41,106 nt of DNA from Gemmataceae bacterium (GCA_028288765.1 JAQGHQ010000294.1:1-41106), one strand, 5' to 3'. Positions 7,853 to 16,786 are shown, counted from the first letter of the stretch. The notes: generated by a model not told the origin, from the letters alone. Translations and numbers: made by a program.

Positions 7853-9742
7853 TCACTGCGTCAGCCGCTTCACGTCGTCTTCGAGGGTGGTGATCTGGGC
7901 GTTCCGGTTCACCACCTTGCCGTCCTTGCCGGCGACGATGATGTGCGGAACGACGGTGATCCCGTACCCGGTGGCGAGCGGGCTGCCGTCGAGCCCGCCC
8001 TTCACGTGCAGGTGGGTGCCCGGCAGCGGGGCCCCCTGGAGCGTCTGGGCGGCCGTCTTCGCGTCGTCGTCGAGGCACACGGTCACGATCTCCAGGCCCT
8101 TCGGCCCGTAGGTCGCGGCCAGGTCCTTGAGCTTCTTCGCGTCCTCCGCCAGCGTGCTGCTCCAGCTCGCCCAGTAGAACACGACCACCGCCTTCCCGGC
8201 CAGCTGGGCGGCGGCGAACGGCTGCCCGGTCGTCAGGACCGTGCCCTGGAGCTCGAACGGCTTGCCCTCGCACTCCAGCCGCCGGACGATCCCGGCCGCC
8301 TTGGCCACGTGGTGGTGCTGCGGGTAGTTCTTGATCAGGTAGTCGCACCAGGTCTTGGCCTTCGGCTCGCCCTCCTTGCCCAGGAAGTCGTAGGCCATCG
8401 CCAGCCGGAGCACCGCCTCGCCCGCGTCCTCGCTCTTCGGGTGGGCGTTGATGAACGCCTCCAGCCCGGTCCGCCACTTCTCCTGGACGGCCTGGACATT
8501 CTTCTCGTTCGCCAGGGCGATCCCGTTTTCGGCGACCAGGAGCCGGAATGAGACGTAGGGCCCGAGCGGCTCGCCCGCCCCGCGCGCGATGAACGTGTCC
8601 CGCAGCTGTTTGAGCCGCAGGTGCGCGGGGTTATCGGCCTTCCCGCCCTCGGCCGCGGCGGCCAGGCTGTCGATCAGCAGCCGGGCCCAGTCGGACTGCT
8701 TGTCCGCCGGGAGCTTCTGGACGATCTGCTCGAGGATCGCCGCCCGCTTCGTGTAGTACTCGGCCATCGCCACCGGGCCGACCAGGGCCGGGGCCATCTT
8801 GTCGAGTTCGTCGAGCTGGGCGACCAGGTGCTGAATCTCGGGGGTGATCTGCGGCCCGTTGCCAGACTGGCCGGCGACCATGTCCGGGCCGGCCGGCCCG
8901 GCCGTCGGCCCGTCGATCACCTTCCACGACCGGCCGACGAGGATGAGCTCGCCGGTCTGAAGGAACTTGGTTTCCTTCCCGTCCTGGATCAGGACCGTCC
9001 CGTTCCTGTGTACCATCTTGTCGTCACGCCCGCCGAACGCGTCGGACGCGGTGGTCTGCGGGGGACCGAGTTCGAGGTGAACCCACTGGGCCGCGGGGCT
9101 CAGTTTGAGCTTGTCGGCCGCCTCGGTCAGCTTCTGGGCGGCCTTCACCGCCCGGTCCTGGATCTGCTTCACGTCCGCCGGGGGCAGGCCGAGGGATTCG
9201 AGGTTCTCCTTGGTCGGGAGGAGGGCGTCGAGCCGCTTGGCGTCCTTGGTGAGCACCGCCTGGAGCAGCTCCTGGCTGGCCTCCTCGGGCGAGATCACGG
9301 CCCACTCGTCCACCTTCCCGTCCCGGTCCCTGTCGAGCCCCCACTTCCCGCCGTTCGGCCCGAGCCAGCGGAACTGGTACGGGTCGGTCGGCTTCGGCGG
9401 GTAGACCTCGCGGTACGCCTCCTGCCCGTTCACGTAGAAGGCGATGATGTTGAACGACTTCCCGTCGTAGCTGACGAACTGGCGGACCGGCCGGTTGTCC
9501 GGGTCGCGGACCACGTACCCCATGTTCGCCCCGGGGGTCTTCGGGTCCGGGATCGCCTCGACCCGATACCTCCCGATCTGGTCCGCGGCCGGAGTCGGGA
9601 CCGTCACCCCGGGCTGCCGGGGCTGGGCTTCGAACGCCTTGTCGACGGTGAGGGCGGGGAGCTGGGCGCTCGCCGTCAGCCCGAACCCGGCCCAGAGCGT
9701 GAGCGTGGCCAGCACCCGCATCGTGAACCGCGAGGTTGCCAT
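7853..9742 (-). CDS. Exported thioredoxin-like (TlpA-type) protein without CxxC
   Basis: 629 aa from ATG 9742, chosen because GGAGG lies 8 nt upstream and the signal peptide (MATSRFTMRVLATLTLWAGF...ASA) then starts properly. The N-terminal region (about 40-300) carries an EF-hand-like stretch (DRDRDGKVDEW). The middle (about 310-480) is helical, with TPR-like features (YYTKRAAILEQIVQKLPADK...). The C-terminal domain (about 485-629) is TlpA/thioredoxin-like: GKAVVVFYWASWSSTLAEDAKK in place of the usual WATWCxxC motif, then ITVVPHIIVAGKDGKVV with the cis-proline. Both active-site cysteines are replaced (SSTL). Planctomycete proteins with this architecture are usually annotated as redoxin-domain proteins of unknown role. 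Probably periplasmic. Confidence 0.82.
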   Translation of the reverse strand: MATSRFTMRVLATLTLWAGFGLTASAQLPALTVDKAFEAQPRQPGVTVPTPAADQIGRYRVEAIPDPKTPGANMGYVVRDPDNRPVRQFVSYDGKSFNIIAFYVNGQEAYREVYPPKPTDPYQFRWLGPNGGKWGLDRDRDGKVDEWAVISPEEASQELLQAVLTKDAKRLDALLPTKENLESLGLPPADVKQIQDRAVKAAQKLTEAADKLKLSPAAQWVHLELGPPQTTASDAFGGRDDKMVHRNGTVLIQDGKETKFLQTGELILVGRSWKVIDGPTAGPAGPDMVAGQSGNGPQITPEIQHLVAQLDELDKMAPALVGPVAMAEYYTKRAAILEQIVQKLPADKQSDWARLLIDSLAAAAEGGKADNPAHLRLKQLRDTFIARGAGEPLGPYVSFRLLVAENGIALANEKNVQAVQEKWRTGLEAFINAHPKSEDAGEAVLRLAMAYDFLGKEGEPKAKTWCDYLIKNYPQHHHVAKAAGIVRRLECEGKPFELQGTVLTTGQPFAAAQLAGKAVVVFYWASWSSTLAEDAKKLKDLAATYGPKGLEIVTVCLDDDAKTAAQTLQGAPLPGTHLHVKGGLDGSPLATGYGITVVPHIIVAGKDGKVVNRNAQITTLEDDVKRLTQ

Positions 9743-9887
9743 CCGTGTGACCTCCATGACGCAGCCAGTCGTGACCCCCGGTCACGCCCGACCGCGCGGA
9801 ATAACGGGCACAACCGTTTTCGGCAAACTGCGTGGATCGGGATGATTCTTGAGCCAAAAAAGAATGGGCGGTGAGTCGTGGAAGGAA

Positions 9888-10030
9888 GCCCCGGCGGGGC
9901 GGTGGCCGGTAGCCCAGGGTGACAACCCTGGGCGGGGGAACGCGGTTCTCAACTTGGCTCGACCCCTTCGGCCCTCTTTCGCCCGCCCAGGGTTGTCACC
10001 CTGGGCTACCGGCCACCGCCCCGCCGGGGC
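9888..10030. repeat. Long perfect palindromic repeat, family 1, copy B
   Basis: Left arm 9888-9936 and right arm 9982-10030 are exact reverse complements over 49 bp, separated by a 45-nt loop. The arms contain GGTAGCCCAGGGTGACAACC. The loop matches the loop of the copy at 2970-3100 apart from a few bases. Located between the divergent TlpA-like and ROK genes, so it is not placed as a terminator here. Perfect arms suggest recent mobility or active correction. Confidence 0.9.
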
Positions 10031-10107
10031 TCCAATCCAATGGCGGCCATCCTTGCTCACTGCCTGCTTCTCACCGCGCTCTATTTTCTAAACAAACTTT
10101 ACTAAAG

Positions 10108-11343
10108 ATGCTTTACAAACCCGTCGGAGGTGGCTATCCTCATCTCAATCGCATGGCACCACCCAGCGCTCACCCATACTCCGTGATCACGACGATCCGG
10201 CCCGCTCTCGTCGGGAAGCTGAACGAGCGACAAGTGCTCCGGGTGCTTCAGACCCGCGGCCCGCTCTCCCGGGCGGAAGTCGCCCGCGAGTCCGGGCTGA
10301 GCGCGCCGACGGTCTCGAAGGCGGTCGCGTCGTTGCTCAAGACCGGGCTCTTGGAGGAGGCCGACGCCGGGGAGACGGCCCGCGGCCGGCCCGCCCCGAA
10401 GCTCCGTCTGGCGACCGCCTCGGCTCAGGTCCTCGGGATCGCGATCGACGGCGGCCACTGTGAGGTGGTCTCGGCCGGGCTCGACGGGGACCTGCACACC
10501 GATTTGGAACGGGTGCCGACCCCGGCGACATATCCGGCCTTGCTCGACGCCCTCGAGGCGAAGGCCCGGGCGGTGATGGCGAAGCCGGGGGTCGCCACCC
10601 TCGGGCTCGGGCTCAGCCTGCCGGGGCTGGTGGACTACCGGAAGGGGTGCGGGGTCCTGTCGCCGAACGTGCCCATGACGAACGGGCACCGGCCGGCCGA
10701 CGACCTCGCCCGGCGGCTCGGGCTGGCGTGCGTACTCCTCCAGGAGTCGCACGCCCTCTGCCTCGCCGAGCGGCACTACGGGCTGGCGAAGGGCCTGGAC
10801 GACTTCGCCGCCCTGGACGTCGGCACCGGGGTCGGGCTCGGGGTGATGAGCGGCGGCCGGCTGCTCACCGGGCACTCGGGGCTGGCGGGCGAGATCGGAC
10901 ACATTACCGCGGTGTCGGACGGCGGCCGGCCGTGCGGGTGCGGCAACCGCGGGTGCCTGGAGACCGTGGCGAGCGACTCGGCCCTGGCCGTCCGGGCGTC
11001 GGAGAAACTCGGCCGGAAGGTGGACGTGGACGAGGTGATCGATCTGGCGAAGACCGGGCGGGTGGACCTCGGCCCGGAGCTGCGGGAAGCCGTCCGGTAT
11101 CTCGCGGTCGGGGTCGCGGCGGTGATCAACCTGTTCAACCCGTCCACCCTGTTCATCCACACCCGGCTGTTCGAGATCGACCCCGGGCTGTTCGAGGCGG
11201 TGGTCGACCAGGCCGGGACGCGGGCCCTCCCGCCGTCCTTCGCGGACTGCCGGATCGTCCGGGCGAAGGGGAGCAAGCGCCAGGGGGCCGTGGCCGGGAT
11301 CATCCAGCACCTGACCAACGCGGTCGCGGCCGACGTGGCGTGA
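10108..11343 (+). CDS. ROK-family transcriptional regulator (NagC/XylR type)
   Basis: 411 aa from ATG 10108; ATG 10153 (MAPPSAHPYSV) is an equally good start and neither has a strong ribosome site. An N-terminal winged helix-turn-helix (RAEVARESGLSAPTVSKAVASL) precedes a ROK sugar-kinase-like domain. That domain has an ATP-site motif changed to AIDGGH, the GLSLPGLVD segment, and the signature ALDVGTGVGLGVMSGG...GLAGEIGHI followed by the zinc motif CGCGNRGCLE. The pattern fits sugar-responsive repressors. The three secreted genes that follow (ThuA/dehydrogenase, DUF1553, DUF1501) are plausible targets by position, but a RAYT unit now separates them. The DNA just upstream (10080-10107) is AT-rich and probably holds the promoter. 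Confidence 0.9.
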   Translation: MLYKPVGGGYPHLNRMAPPSAHPYSVITTIRPALVGKLNERQVLRVLQTRGPLSRAEVARESGLSAPTVSKAVASLLKTGLLEEADAGETARGRPAPKLRLATASAQVLGIAIDGGHCEVVSAGLDGDLHTDLERVPTPATYPALLDALEAKARAVMAKPGVATLGLGLSLPGLVDYRKGCGVLSPNVPMTNGHRPADDLARRLGLACVLLQESHALCLAERHYGLAKGLDDFAALDVGTGVGLGVMSGGRLLTGHSGLAGEIGHITAVSDGGRPCGCGNRGCLETVASDSALAVRASEKLGRKVDVDEVIDLAKTGRVDLGPELREAVRYLAVGVAAVINLFNPSTLFIHTRLFEIDPGLFEAVVDQAGTRALPPSFADCRIVRAKGSKRQGAVAGIIQHLTNAVAADVA

Positions 11344-11359
11344 GCGACGATTCCTTCCT

Positions 11360-11407
11360 CGTTCCCACGCTCTGCGTGGGAACGCCCTCTTCGACGCTCC
11401 GCGTCGA
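11360..11407. repeat. Upstream REP pair flanking the RAYT gene
   Basis: Hairpin 1 is CGTTCCCACGC-TCT-GCGTGGGAACG (11360-11384, 11-bp perfect stem). Hairpin 2 is TCGACGC-TCC-GCGTCGA (11391-11407, 7-bp perfect stem). The same two hairpins, in inverted order, lie downstream of the transposase gene. Confidence 0.92.
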
Positions 11408-11414
11408 GGCGTCG

Positions 11415-11951
11415 ATGGCCCGGACCCGCTACCGGATCTTCGACACGGCGTACCCGTACTTCCTCACCTGCAGCGTGGTGGGCTGGCTGCCGGTGTTCAC
11501 CCGCCCGGGGTGTGTCGAGATCGTCCTGAACTCATGGCGGTTCCTCCAGGAGTCGGGCCGGTTGACGCTCTTCGGCTACGTCGTGCTGGAGAACCATGTG
11601 CACTTCGTGGCGACGGGGGAACGGCTCGCCGACGAGGTCGGGGACTTCAAGTCCTTCACCGCGCGGAAGGTAATCGACTGGTTGCAAGCCCGCGGGGAGG
11701 CAACGATCCTGGCACAGCTGGCCCGCGAGAAGGCCGCCCACAAGACGGACCGTCCCTTCCAACTGTGGCAGGAAGGAAGCCACCCGAAGCAGATTACCAG
11801 TGATGAGATGATGGTGCAGAAGCTGGAATACATGCACAATAACCCGGTGGCGCGCGGGTACGTGGACGACCCGACCCACTGGCGGTACTCCAGCGCGAGG
11901 AACTACCACGGGTTGCCAGGGTTGATACCGGTGACGACGGATTGGACGTGA
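11415..11951 (+). CDS. REP-associated tyrosine transposase (RAYT, Y1/IS200-like)
   Basis: 178 aa, single-strand-specific HUH nuclease family. The start at 11415 has GAGG 5 nt upstream, inside the edge of the second REP hairpin. The N-terminus has the RAYT pattern RYRIFDTAYPYFLTCSVVGW. The HUH metal motif is ENHVHF with His61 and His63. The C-terminal half has LWQEGSHPKQI and KLEYMHNNPVARGYVDDP, followed by HWRYSSARNYHG, all typical of RAYTs. Which tyrosine is catalytic I cannot assign with certainty; the tyrosine in LEYMHNNP is one candidate. Full length with no frameshift, so probably functional. Confidence 0.9.
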   Translation: MARTRYRIFDTAYPYFLTCSVVGWLPVFTRPGCVEIVLNSWRFLQESGRLTLFGYVVLENHVHFVATGERLADEVGDFKSFTARKVIDWLQARGEATILAQLAREKAAHKTDRPFQLWQEGSHPKQITSDEMMVQKLEYMHNNPVARGYVDDPTHWRYSSARNYHGLPGLIPVTTDWT

Positions 11952-11977
11952 CTCACCGGAGGAGCATCCCGAGAGAG

Positions 11978-12071
11978 CGTTCCCGCGTAGAGCATGGGAA
12001 CGAGAAACGAGATGGGTTCGCGAAGGACGCGGAGCGTCCGAAGAGCCGTTCCCACGCAGAGCGTGGGAACG
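11978..12071. repeat. Downstream REP cluster (three hairpins)
   Basis: A degenerate copy of hairpin 1 (11978-12002, stem with one mismatched pair), a hairpin-2 relative GGACGC-GGA-GCGTCC (12025-12039), and a perfect hairpin 1 CGTTCCCACGC-AGA-GCGTGGGAACG (12047-12071). The block 12025-12071 is the inverted counterpart of the upstream pair. The cluster ends about 75 bp before the next start codon. Confidence 0.9.
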
Positions 12072-12146
12072 AGAAGAATTAGCATCAGCAAGAAGGCAGG
12101 AACCATCAGGGGGCTCACTCCCCCCCGCCCGCCAGGAGACCGAGTG

Positions 12147-15100
12147 ATGCGACCCTCTCTCCCGATCCTCGCGCTCCTGCTCGCGGCGGCCCCGGCGGTC
12201 GCAGCGGAGCCGCCCAAGCTCAAGGTGCTGGTCCTCGGCGACGCCGGGCACCACCAGCCGGCCGCCCGGTTCGACCAGCTCCGGCCGGTCTTCGCCGCCC
12301 GGAACATTGATCTCACGTACACCGAGAAGCTCGACGACTTGAACCCCAAGACGCTCGCCGGGTACGACGGGCTGATGGTGTACGCCAACCACACGAAGAT
12401 CGCGCCCGAGCAGGAAAAGGCCCTCCTCGACTACGTCGCCTCCGGCAAGGGGTTCATCCCGGTCCACTGCGCGAGCTACTGCTTCCTCAACTCCCCGGCC
12501 TACATCGGCCTCGTCGGCGCGCAGTTCCGGTCGCACGGCACCGGGGTGTTTCGGACGGAAGTCGTGAAGCCCGATCACCCCGTCGTCGCCGGGTTCCAGA
12601 GCTTCAGCAGCTGGGACGAGACCTACGTGCATACCAAACACAACGAGAAGGACCGGACGGTCCTGGAGGTCCGCACCGACGGCGACCTGAAGGAGGCGTG
12701 GACGTGGGTGCGGACGCAGGGCAAGGGCCGCGTGTTCTACACCGCCTGGGGTCACGACCAGCGGACCTGGGGCCATCCCGGGTTCCAGAACCTGCTCGAA
12801 CGCGGGGTCCGGTGGGCCTGTGGACAAGACCCGGCGATCGCCGGAAGTTACTTCGACCGGCCGAAGATGACCGAGCTGCGGAAGGACGTGACGCCGTTCG
12901 AGTACGTCCCGGCGAAGGTCCCGTTCTACCCGCCGAGCAAGCAGTGGGGGACGATCGCCGACCCGATCACGAAGATGCAGAAGCCGCTCCCGGTCGAGGA
13001 GAGCGTCAAGCACTTCGTCACGCCGGTCGACTTCGAGGTGAAGGTCTTCGTGACGGAGGACAAGCTCGGCGGGAAGCCGATCGCGATGGCCTGGGACGAG
13101 CAGGGCCGGCTGTGGGTGTCGGTCACGGTCGACTACCCGAACGAGATGCGGCCCGCCGGCCAGGGCCGCGACAAGATCGTGGTCTGCGAGGACACGGACG
13201 GCGACGGCGTGTGCGACAAGGTCACCGAGTTCGCCGACAAGCTGAGCATCCCGACGAGCCTTCTGCCCTACGCCGGCGGGGTGATTGTTCACCAGGCCCC
13301 GGTGACGCTGTTCCTGAAGGACACGGACGGCGACGGGAAGGCCGACGTGCGGCAGGAGCTGCTCCGCGGGTGGGCGACGAACGACACCCACGCCGGGCCC
13401 AGCAACCTGCACTATGGGTTCGACAACTGGGTCTACGGGGCAGTGGGCTACGCCGGGTTCAACGGCGAGGTGAACGGCGAGAAGGTGAACTTCAAGCAGG
13501 GGTACTACCGGTTCAAGGTCGAGGCCCAAAACCCCTCCCCCAACCCCTCCCCTGAGAAGGGAGGGGAGAAGAACTCGGCCCCCCCTTCCTTCCCAGGGAA
13601 GGGGGCGGGGGGGTTAGGTTCTTCCCTCAAGATCACCAAGCTCGAATTCCTCCGGAGCACGAACAACAACACCTGGGGGCTGGCGTTCGACGAGTCCGGG
13701 CAGCTGTTCGGCTCGACCGCGAACGGCTGCCCGATCGTCCACATGCCCATTCCGAACCGGTACTACGAGAGGGTGAAGGGGCTGACGCCCACCGTGCTCG
13801 GGAACATCGCCCCGGACAACCACATCGAGCCGATCACCGACAAGGTCCGGCAGGTGGACTGGCACGGCGGGTTCACTGCCGCGTCGAACTGTTCGATCTA
13901 CACGGCCCGAACATACCCGAAGGAGTACTGGAACAAGGCGGCGTTCGTGTCCGAGCCGACCGGCCACCTGACCGCGACATTCGTGCTCCAGCCGAACGGG
14001 GCGAGCTATTCCGCCCGGTACGGCTGGAACCTGCTCGCCGGCGACGACGAGTGGAGCGCGCCGATTGATGCGCAGGTCGGGCCGGACGGGCACGTGTGGG
14101 TGATCGACTGGTACAACTTCATCGTCCAGCACAACCCGACGCCCGCCGGGTTCAAGACCGGCAAGGGGAACGCCTACGAGACGGACCTGCGCGACAACAA
14201 GCACGGCCGGATCTACCGCGTCGTCTACACGAAGGCGAAGCCCGAACCGCGGGTGAACCTGAAGGACGCCACGCCCGAGAAGCTGGTCGAGACGCTCAAG
14301 CACCACAACATGGGCTGGCGGTTGCATGCGCAAAGGTTGCTCGTGGCGCGGGGGAAGAGAGATGTGGTCCCGGCGTTGGTGAAGCTGGTGAAAGACGAGA
14401 CGGTCGATGAGCTCGGGACCAACGGGGGCGCGGTCCATGCCCTATGGACCCTGGACGCACTGGGGAGCCCGCCGCCGAAGGTGGCGGTTTACCACCCGGC
14501 GGCCGCCGTCCGCCGGGCCGCGCTGCTCACCCAGCCGCGAGAGGGTGAGGCGTGGGCGCGCATCCTCCTGAATCACCTCGGCAACGGGACCCGCGAGTAC
14601 GACCCGTCCGTCCTCCTCGCGTCCCTCCTCGCGGCGGCAGAATTCGTCCCGATGAACAAGTCCTTCCGGACGGAGGTGGGCCTCCGGTTGGTGTGGAGGA
14701 GCCGCGACAGGGACATGGCCGACCCGGCGATGCGGACCGCCCTAGTCGCCGCGGGTGCCGCGCACGCGAAGGAGTTCCTCTTTGTCGGTGGGTACCTCGG
14801 GGATGGGGCGTATCCCGTTACCCGAGAGGCTCTCGATATCTTGGAGGTCATCGCCCGGCATTACGCGGCCGGTGGGGACACCGCAGAAATCCCCCATCTG
14901 ATCTTCTGGTGGGCCAAGGACGGTCGTCCCGAGTCGATTGCGGTCATCGTCCGCGGACTGGCGGCGGGGTGGCCGGCCGGCCGGCGACTGGAACTGGGGC
15001 CCGACGGAGCGGCAGACATCGGTCGTCTTCTGGCAAAACTTCCACCCGGGTCGAAACCGTCGGTGCTCAAGCTCGCCCAGGTCTGGGGCGTGAAGGGCCT

Positions 15101-16589
15101 CGACGCCCAGCTCGCCGAGATCACGAAGGGTCTGCTCGCGTCCGTCGCCGATCCGAAGGTCGCCGACGCCGACCGGGCCGAGGCCGCGAAACAGGTCGTC
15201 GAGTTCCGCCCCGAAGATGACGAGGCCGCGACGACGCTCCTCGCCGCCGTCTCCGCGCAGACCCCGCCGGCCGTCGCCGCCGGGATCTTCGAGGCGCTGG
15301 CCGGCTCGAAGTCGAAGGTCGTCGGAGCCGCGGTCGTCGCGAAGCTGAAGGACCTGTCCCCGGCGGTCCGCCCGACCGCCCTCAGGCTGGTGCTCGCCAA
15401 GCCCGACTCGGCGGGCGCGTTCCTGGACGCGGTCGAGAAGGGCACCATCCGGTTCGACGTGCTCGCCCTCGACCAGAAGACCGCCCTCGCCGCCCACCCG
15501 GACAAGACCGTCGCCGAGCGGGCGAAGAAGCTCCTCGCCCTCGGCGGCGGGCTCCCGAACGCCGACCGCCAGAAGGTGATTGAGGAGCTGATGCCGGTCA
15601 TCAAGAAGACCGGCGACGTGGCGAATGGGAAGAAGGTGTTCGCCGCCCAGTGCGCGAAGTGCCACAAATACGCCGGGGAGGGCACCCAGATCGGGCCGGA
15701 CCTCACCGGCATGGCCGTTCACCCCAAGGAAGAACTCCTCATCCACATCCTCGACCCGTCCCGCAGCGTGGAAGGCAACTACAAGGCGTACCGGGTCGTC
15801 ACGACCGACGGCCGGACCATCATCGGCCTGCTCGCGTCCGAGTCGAAGACCGCCGTGGAAGTGGTGGACGCCGAGGCCAAGCGGTTTCAGTTGTCGCGGG
15901 ACGACATCGAGTCGCTCAAGGAGACGGACAAGTCGCTCATGCCCGAGGGGTTCGAGAAGCAGGTGAAGCCGGACGAGCTGGCGGACTTGCTTGAGTTCCT
16001 GACCCAGAAGGGGAAGTACGTCCCGCTCCCGCTCGACAAGATGGCGACGGTGGTCTCGACCAAGGACATGTTCTTCGACGCGGGCGGGACCGCCGAACGG
16101 CTGATTTTCCCCGACTGGAAGCCGAAGACGTTCAACGGGGTGCCGTTCGTCCTGGTCGACCCGCGGGGGGAGAAGGTGAAGAACGCGGTGATGCTGAACG
16201 GCCCGAACGGGGTCATCCCGCCGACCATGCCGAAGGCGGTGAGCTTGCCATTTAACGGGAAGGCGAAGGCGATCCACATGCTGGGCGGGGTCGGGGGGTG
16301 GAGCTTCCCGGCGGACGGCCAGCGGACGGTGAGTGTGATCGTCCGGCTGCACTACGAGGACGGCAAGACGGAGGACCACGAGCTGCGGAACGGGGTCCAC
16401 TTCGCGGACTACATCCGCCGGGTGGACGTGCCGGGCTCGCAGTTCGCGTTCGCCCTCCGCGGCCAGCAGATCCGGTACCTGAGCGTGGCCCCGAAGCGGG
16501 ACGCGGTGATCAAGACCGTGGAACTGGTGAAAGGGGCGGGCGACCGGACCGCCCCGATCGTCATGGCGGTGACGGCGGAGACGCCGTAG
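12147..16589 (+). CDS. Secreted ThuA / PVC-type dehydrogenase / cytochrome c fusion protein
   Basis: 1480 aa. ATG 12147 has AGGAGA 7 nt upstream and gives a clean signal peptide (MRPSLPILALLLAAAPAVAA). Domains in order: ThuA-like, amidotransferase-fold (about 25-230, LKVLVLGDAGHHQPAARF to ERGVRWACG); PVC-type membrane-bound dehydrogenase beta-propeller (about 290-700, with CEDTDGDGVCDKV and LKDTDGDGKADV calcium-like loops); a helical HEAT-like region (about 700-1140); a heme domain with CAKCH at 1169-1173 and the usual GPDLTGM...ILDPSRSVEGNY pattern; a C-terminal beta domain (about 1310-1480) of unknown type. Expected in the periplasm, oxidising a sugar-like substrate with electrons passed to heme; the substrate is unknown. 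An insert at about residues 462-492 is translated palindromic repeat DNA. It is followed by two more secreted genes on the same strand. Confidence 0.93.
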   Translation: MRPSLPILALLLAAAPAVAAEPPKLKVLVLGDAGHHQPAARFDQLRPVFAARNIDLTYTEKLDDLNPKTLAGYDGLMVYANHTKIAPEQEKALLDYVASGKGFIPVHCASYCFLNSPAYIGLVGAQFRSHGTGVFRTEVVKPDHPVVAGFQSFSSWDETYVHTKHNEKDRTVLEVRTDGDLKEAWTWVRTQGKGRVFYTAWGHDQRTWGHPGFQNLLERGVRWACGQDPAIAGSYFDRPKMTELRKDVTPFEYVPAKVPFYPPSKQWGTIADPITKMQKPLPVEESVKHFVTPVDFEVKVFVTEDKLGGKPIAMAWDEQGRLWVSVTVDYPNEMRPAGQGRDKIVVCEDTDGDGVCDKVTEFADKLSIPTSLLPYAGGVIVHQAPVTLFLKDTDGDGKADVRQELLRGWATNDTHAGPSNLHYGFDNWVYGAVGYAGFNGEVNGEKVNFKQGYYRFKVEAQNPSPNPSPEKGGEKNSAPPSFPGKGAGGLGSSLKITKLEFLRSTNNNTWGLAFDESGQLFGSTANGCPIVHMPIPNRYYERVKGLTPTVLGNIAPDNHIEPITDKVRQVDWHGGFTAASNCSIYTARTYPKEYWNKAAFVSEPTGHLTATFVLQPNGASYSARYGWNLLAGDDEWSAPIDAQVGPDGHVWVIDWYNFIVQHNPTPAGFKTGKGNAYETDLRDNKHGRIYRVVYTKAKPEPRVNLKDATPEKLVETLKHHNMGWRLHAQRLLVARGKRDVVPALVKLVKDETVDELGTNGGAVHALWTLDALGSPPPKVAVYHPAAAVRRAALLTQPREGEAWARILLNHLGNGTREYDPSVLLASLLAAAEFVPMNKSFRTEVGLRLVWRSRDRDMADPAMRTALVAAGAAHAKEFLFVGGYLGDGAYPVTREALDILEVIARHYAAGGDTAEIPHLIFWWAKDGRPESIAVIVRGLAAGWPAGRRLELGPDGAADIGRLLAKLPPGSKPSVLKLAQVWGVKGLDAQLAEITKGLLASVADPKVADADRAEAAKQVVEFRPEDDEAATTLLAAVSAQTPPAVAAGIFEALAGSKSKVVGAAVVAKLKDLSPAVRPTALRLVLAKPDSAGAFLDAVEKGTIRFDVLALDQKTALAAHPDKTVAERAKKLLALGGGLPNADRQKVIEELMPVIKKTGDVANGKKVFAAQCAKCHKYAGEGTQIGPDLTGMAVHPKEELLIHILDPSRSVEGNYKAYRVVTTDGRTIIGLLASESKTAVEVVDAEAKRFQLSRDDIESLKETDKSLMPEGFEKQVKPDELADLLEFLTQKGKYVPLPLDKMATVVSTKDMFFDAGGTAERLIFPDWKPKTFNGVPFVLVDPRGEKVKNAVMLNGPNGVIPPTMPKAVSLPFNGKAKAIHMLGGVGGWSFPADGQRTVSVIVRLHYEDGKTEDHELRNGVHFADYIRRVDVPGSQFAFALRGQQIRYLSVAPKRDAVIKTVELVKGAGDRTAPIVMAVTAETP
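13529..13626. repeat. Palindromic repeat inserted in frame within the dehydrogenase gene
   Basis: The stretch reads AACCCCTCCCCCAACCCCTC, then a hairpin CCCCTCCC-N7-GGGAGGGG, a second hairpin around CCCTTCCTTCCCAGGGAAGG, and ends GGGGGGGTTAGGTT. It is translated as NPSPNPSPEKGGEKN...GKGAGGLG, low-complexity sequence unlike the propeller on either side (YYRFKVEAQ before, LKITKLEF after). The insert adds a multiple of three bases, so the protein stays open. Similar Pro/Ser/Gly-coding palindromes are known as intragenic repeats in other bacteria. Confidence 0.85.
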
Positions 16590-16627
16590 GGGCCGCTGAG
16601 AACGAATAATCCGCGTGGCCCGAGCGT

Positions 16628-16786
16628 CTTTAGCCGCGGAGCGGCGACCGCCATTAGCCCAGGGTGGAAACCCTGGGCGGGCGAACGGGGCGGAAACCAA
16701 CTGCTCCCCACCCCCGGTCGCTGCCCAGCCCGCGCCCAGGGCTCCCGCCCTGGGCTAAGAACGAACGCCCCTCCGGGGCTAAGAGC
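16628..16786. repeat. Imperfect palindromic repeat, family 2, copy C
   Basis: The left part has TTAGCCCAGGGTGGAAACCC; the right part has GCCCTGGGCTAAGAACG followed by CCCCTCCGGGGCTAAGAG. The right part is nearly identical to the left arm of the element at 23761-23892. Fills most of the 277-bp gap between the dehydrogenase and the DUF1553 gene; nothing else is seen in that gap. Confidence 0.75.

Larger units (their letters stand above)
11360..12071 (+). mobile_element. REPtron: RAYT gene bracketed by inverted REP hairpins
   Basis: A single IS200-like tyrosine transposase gene is flanked by REP pairs in inverted orientation. This is the arrangement known for RAYT/TnpA-REP systems, where the transposase recognises the REP hairpins. 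The unit sits between the ROK regulator and the ThuA/dehydrogenase gene and starts 17 bp after the regulator's stop codon. Confidence 0.82.
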
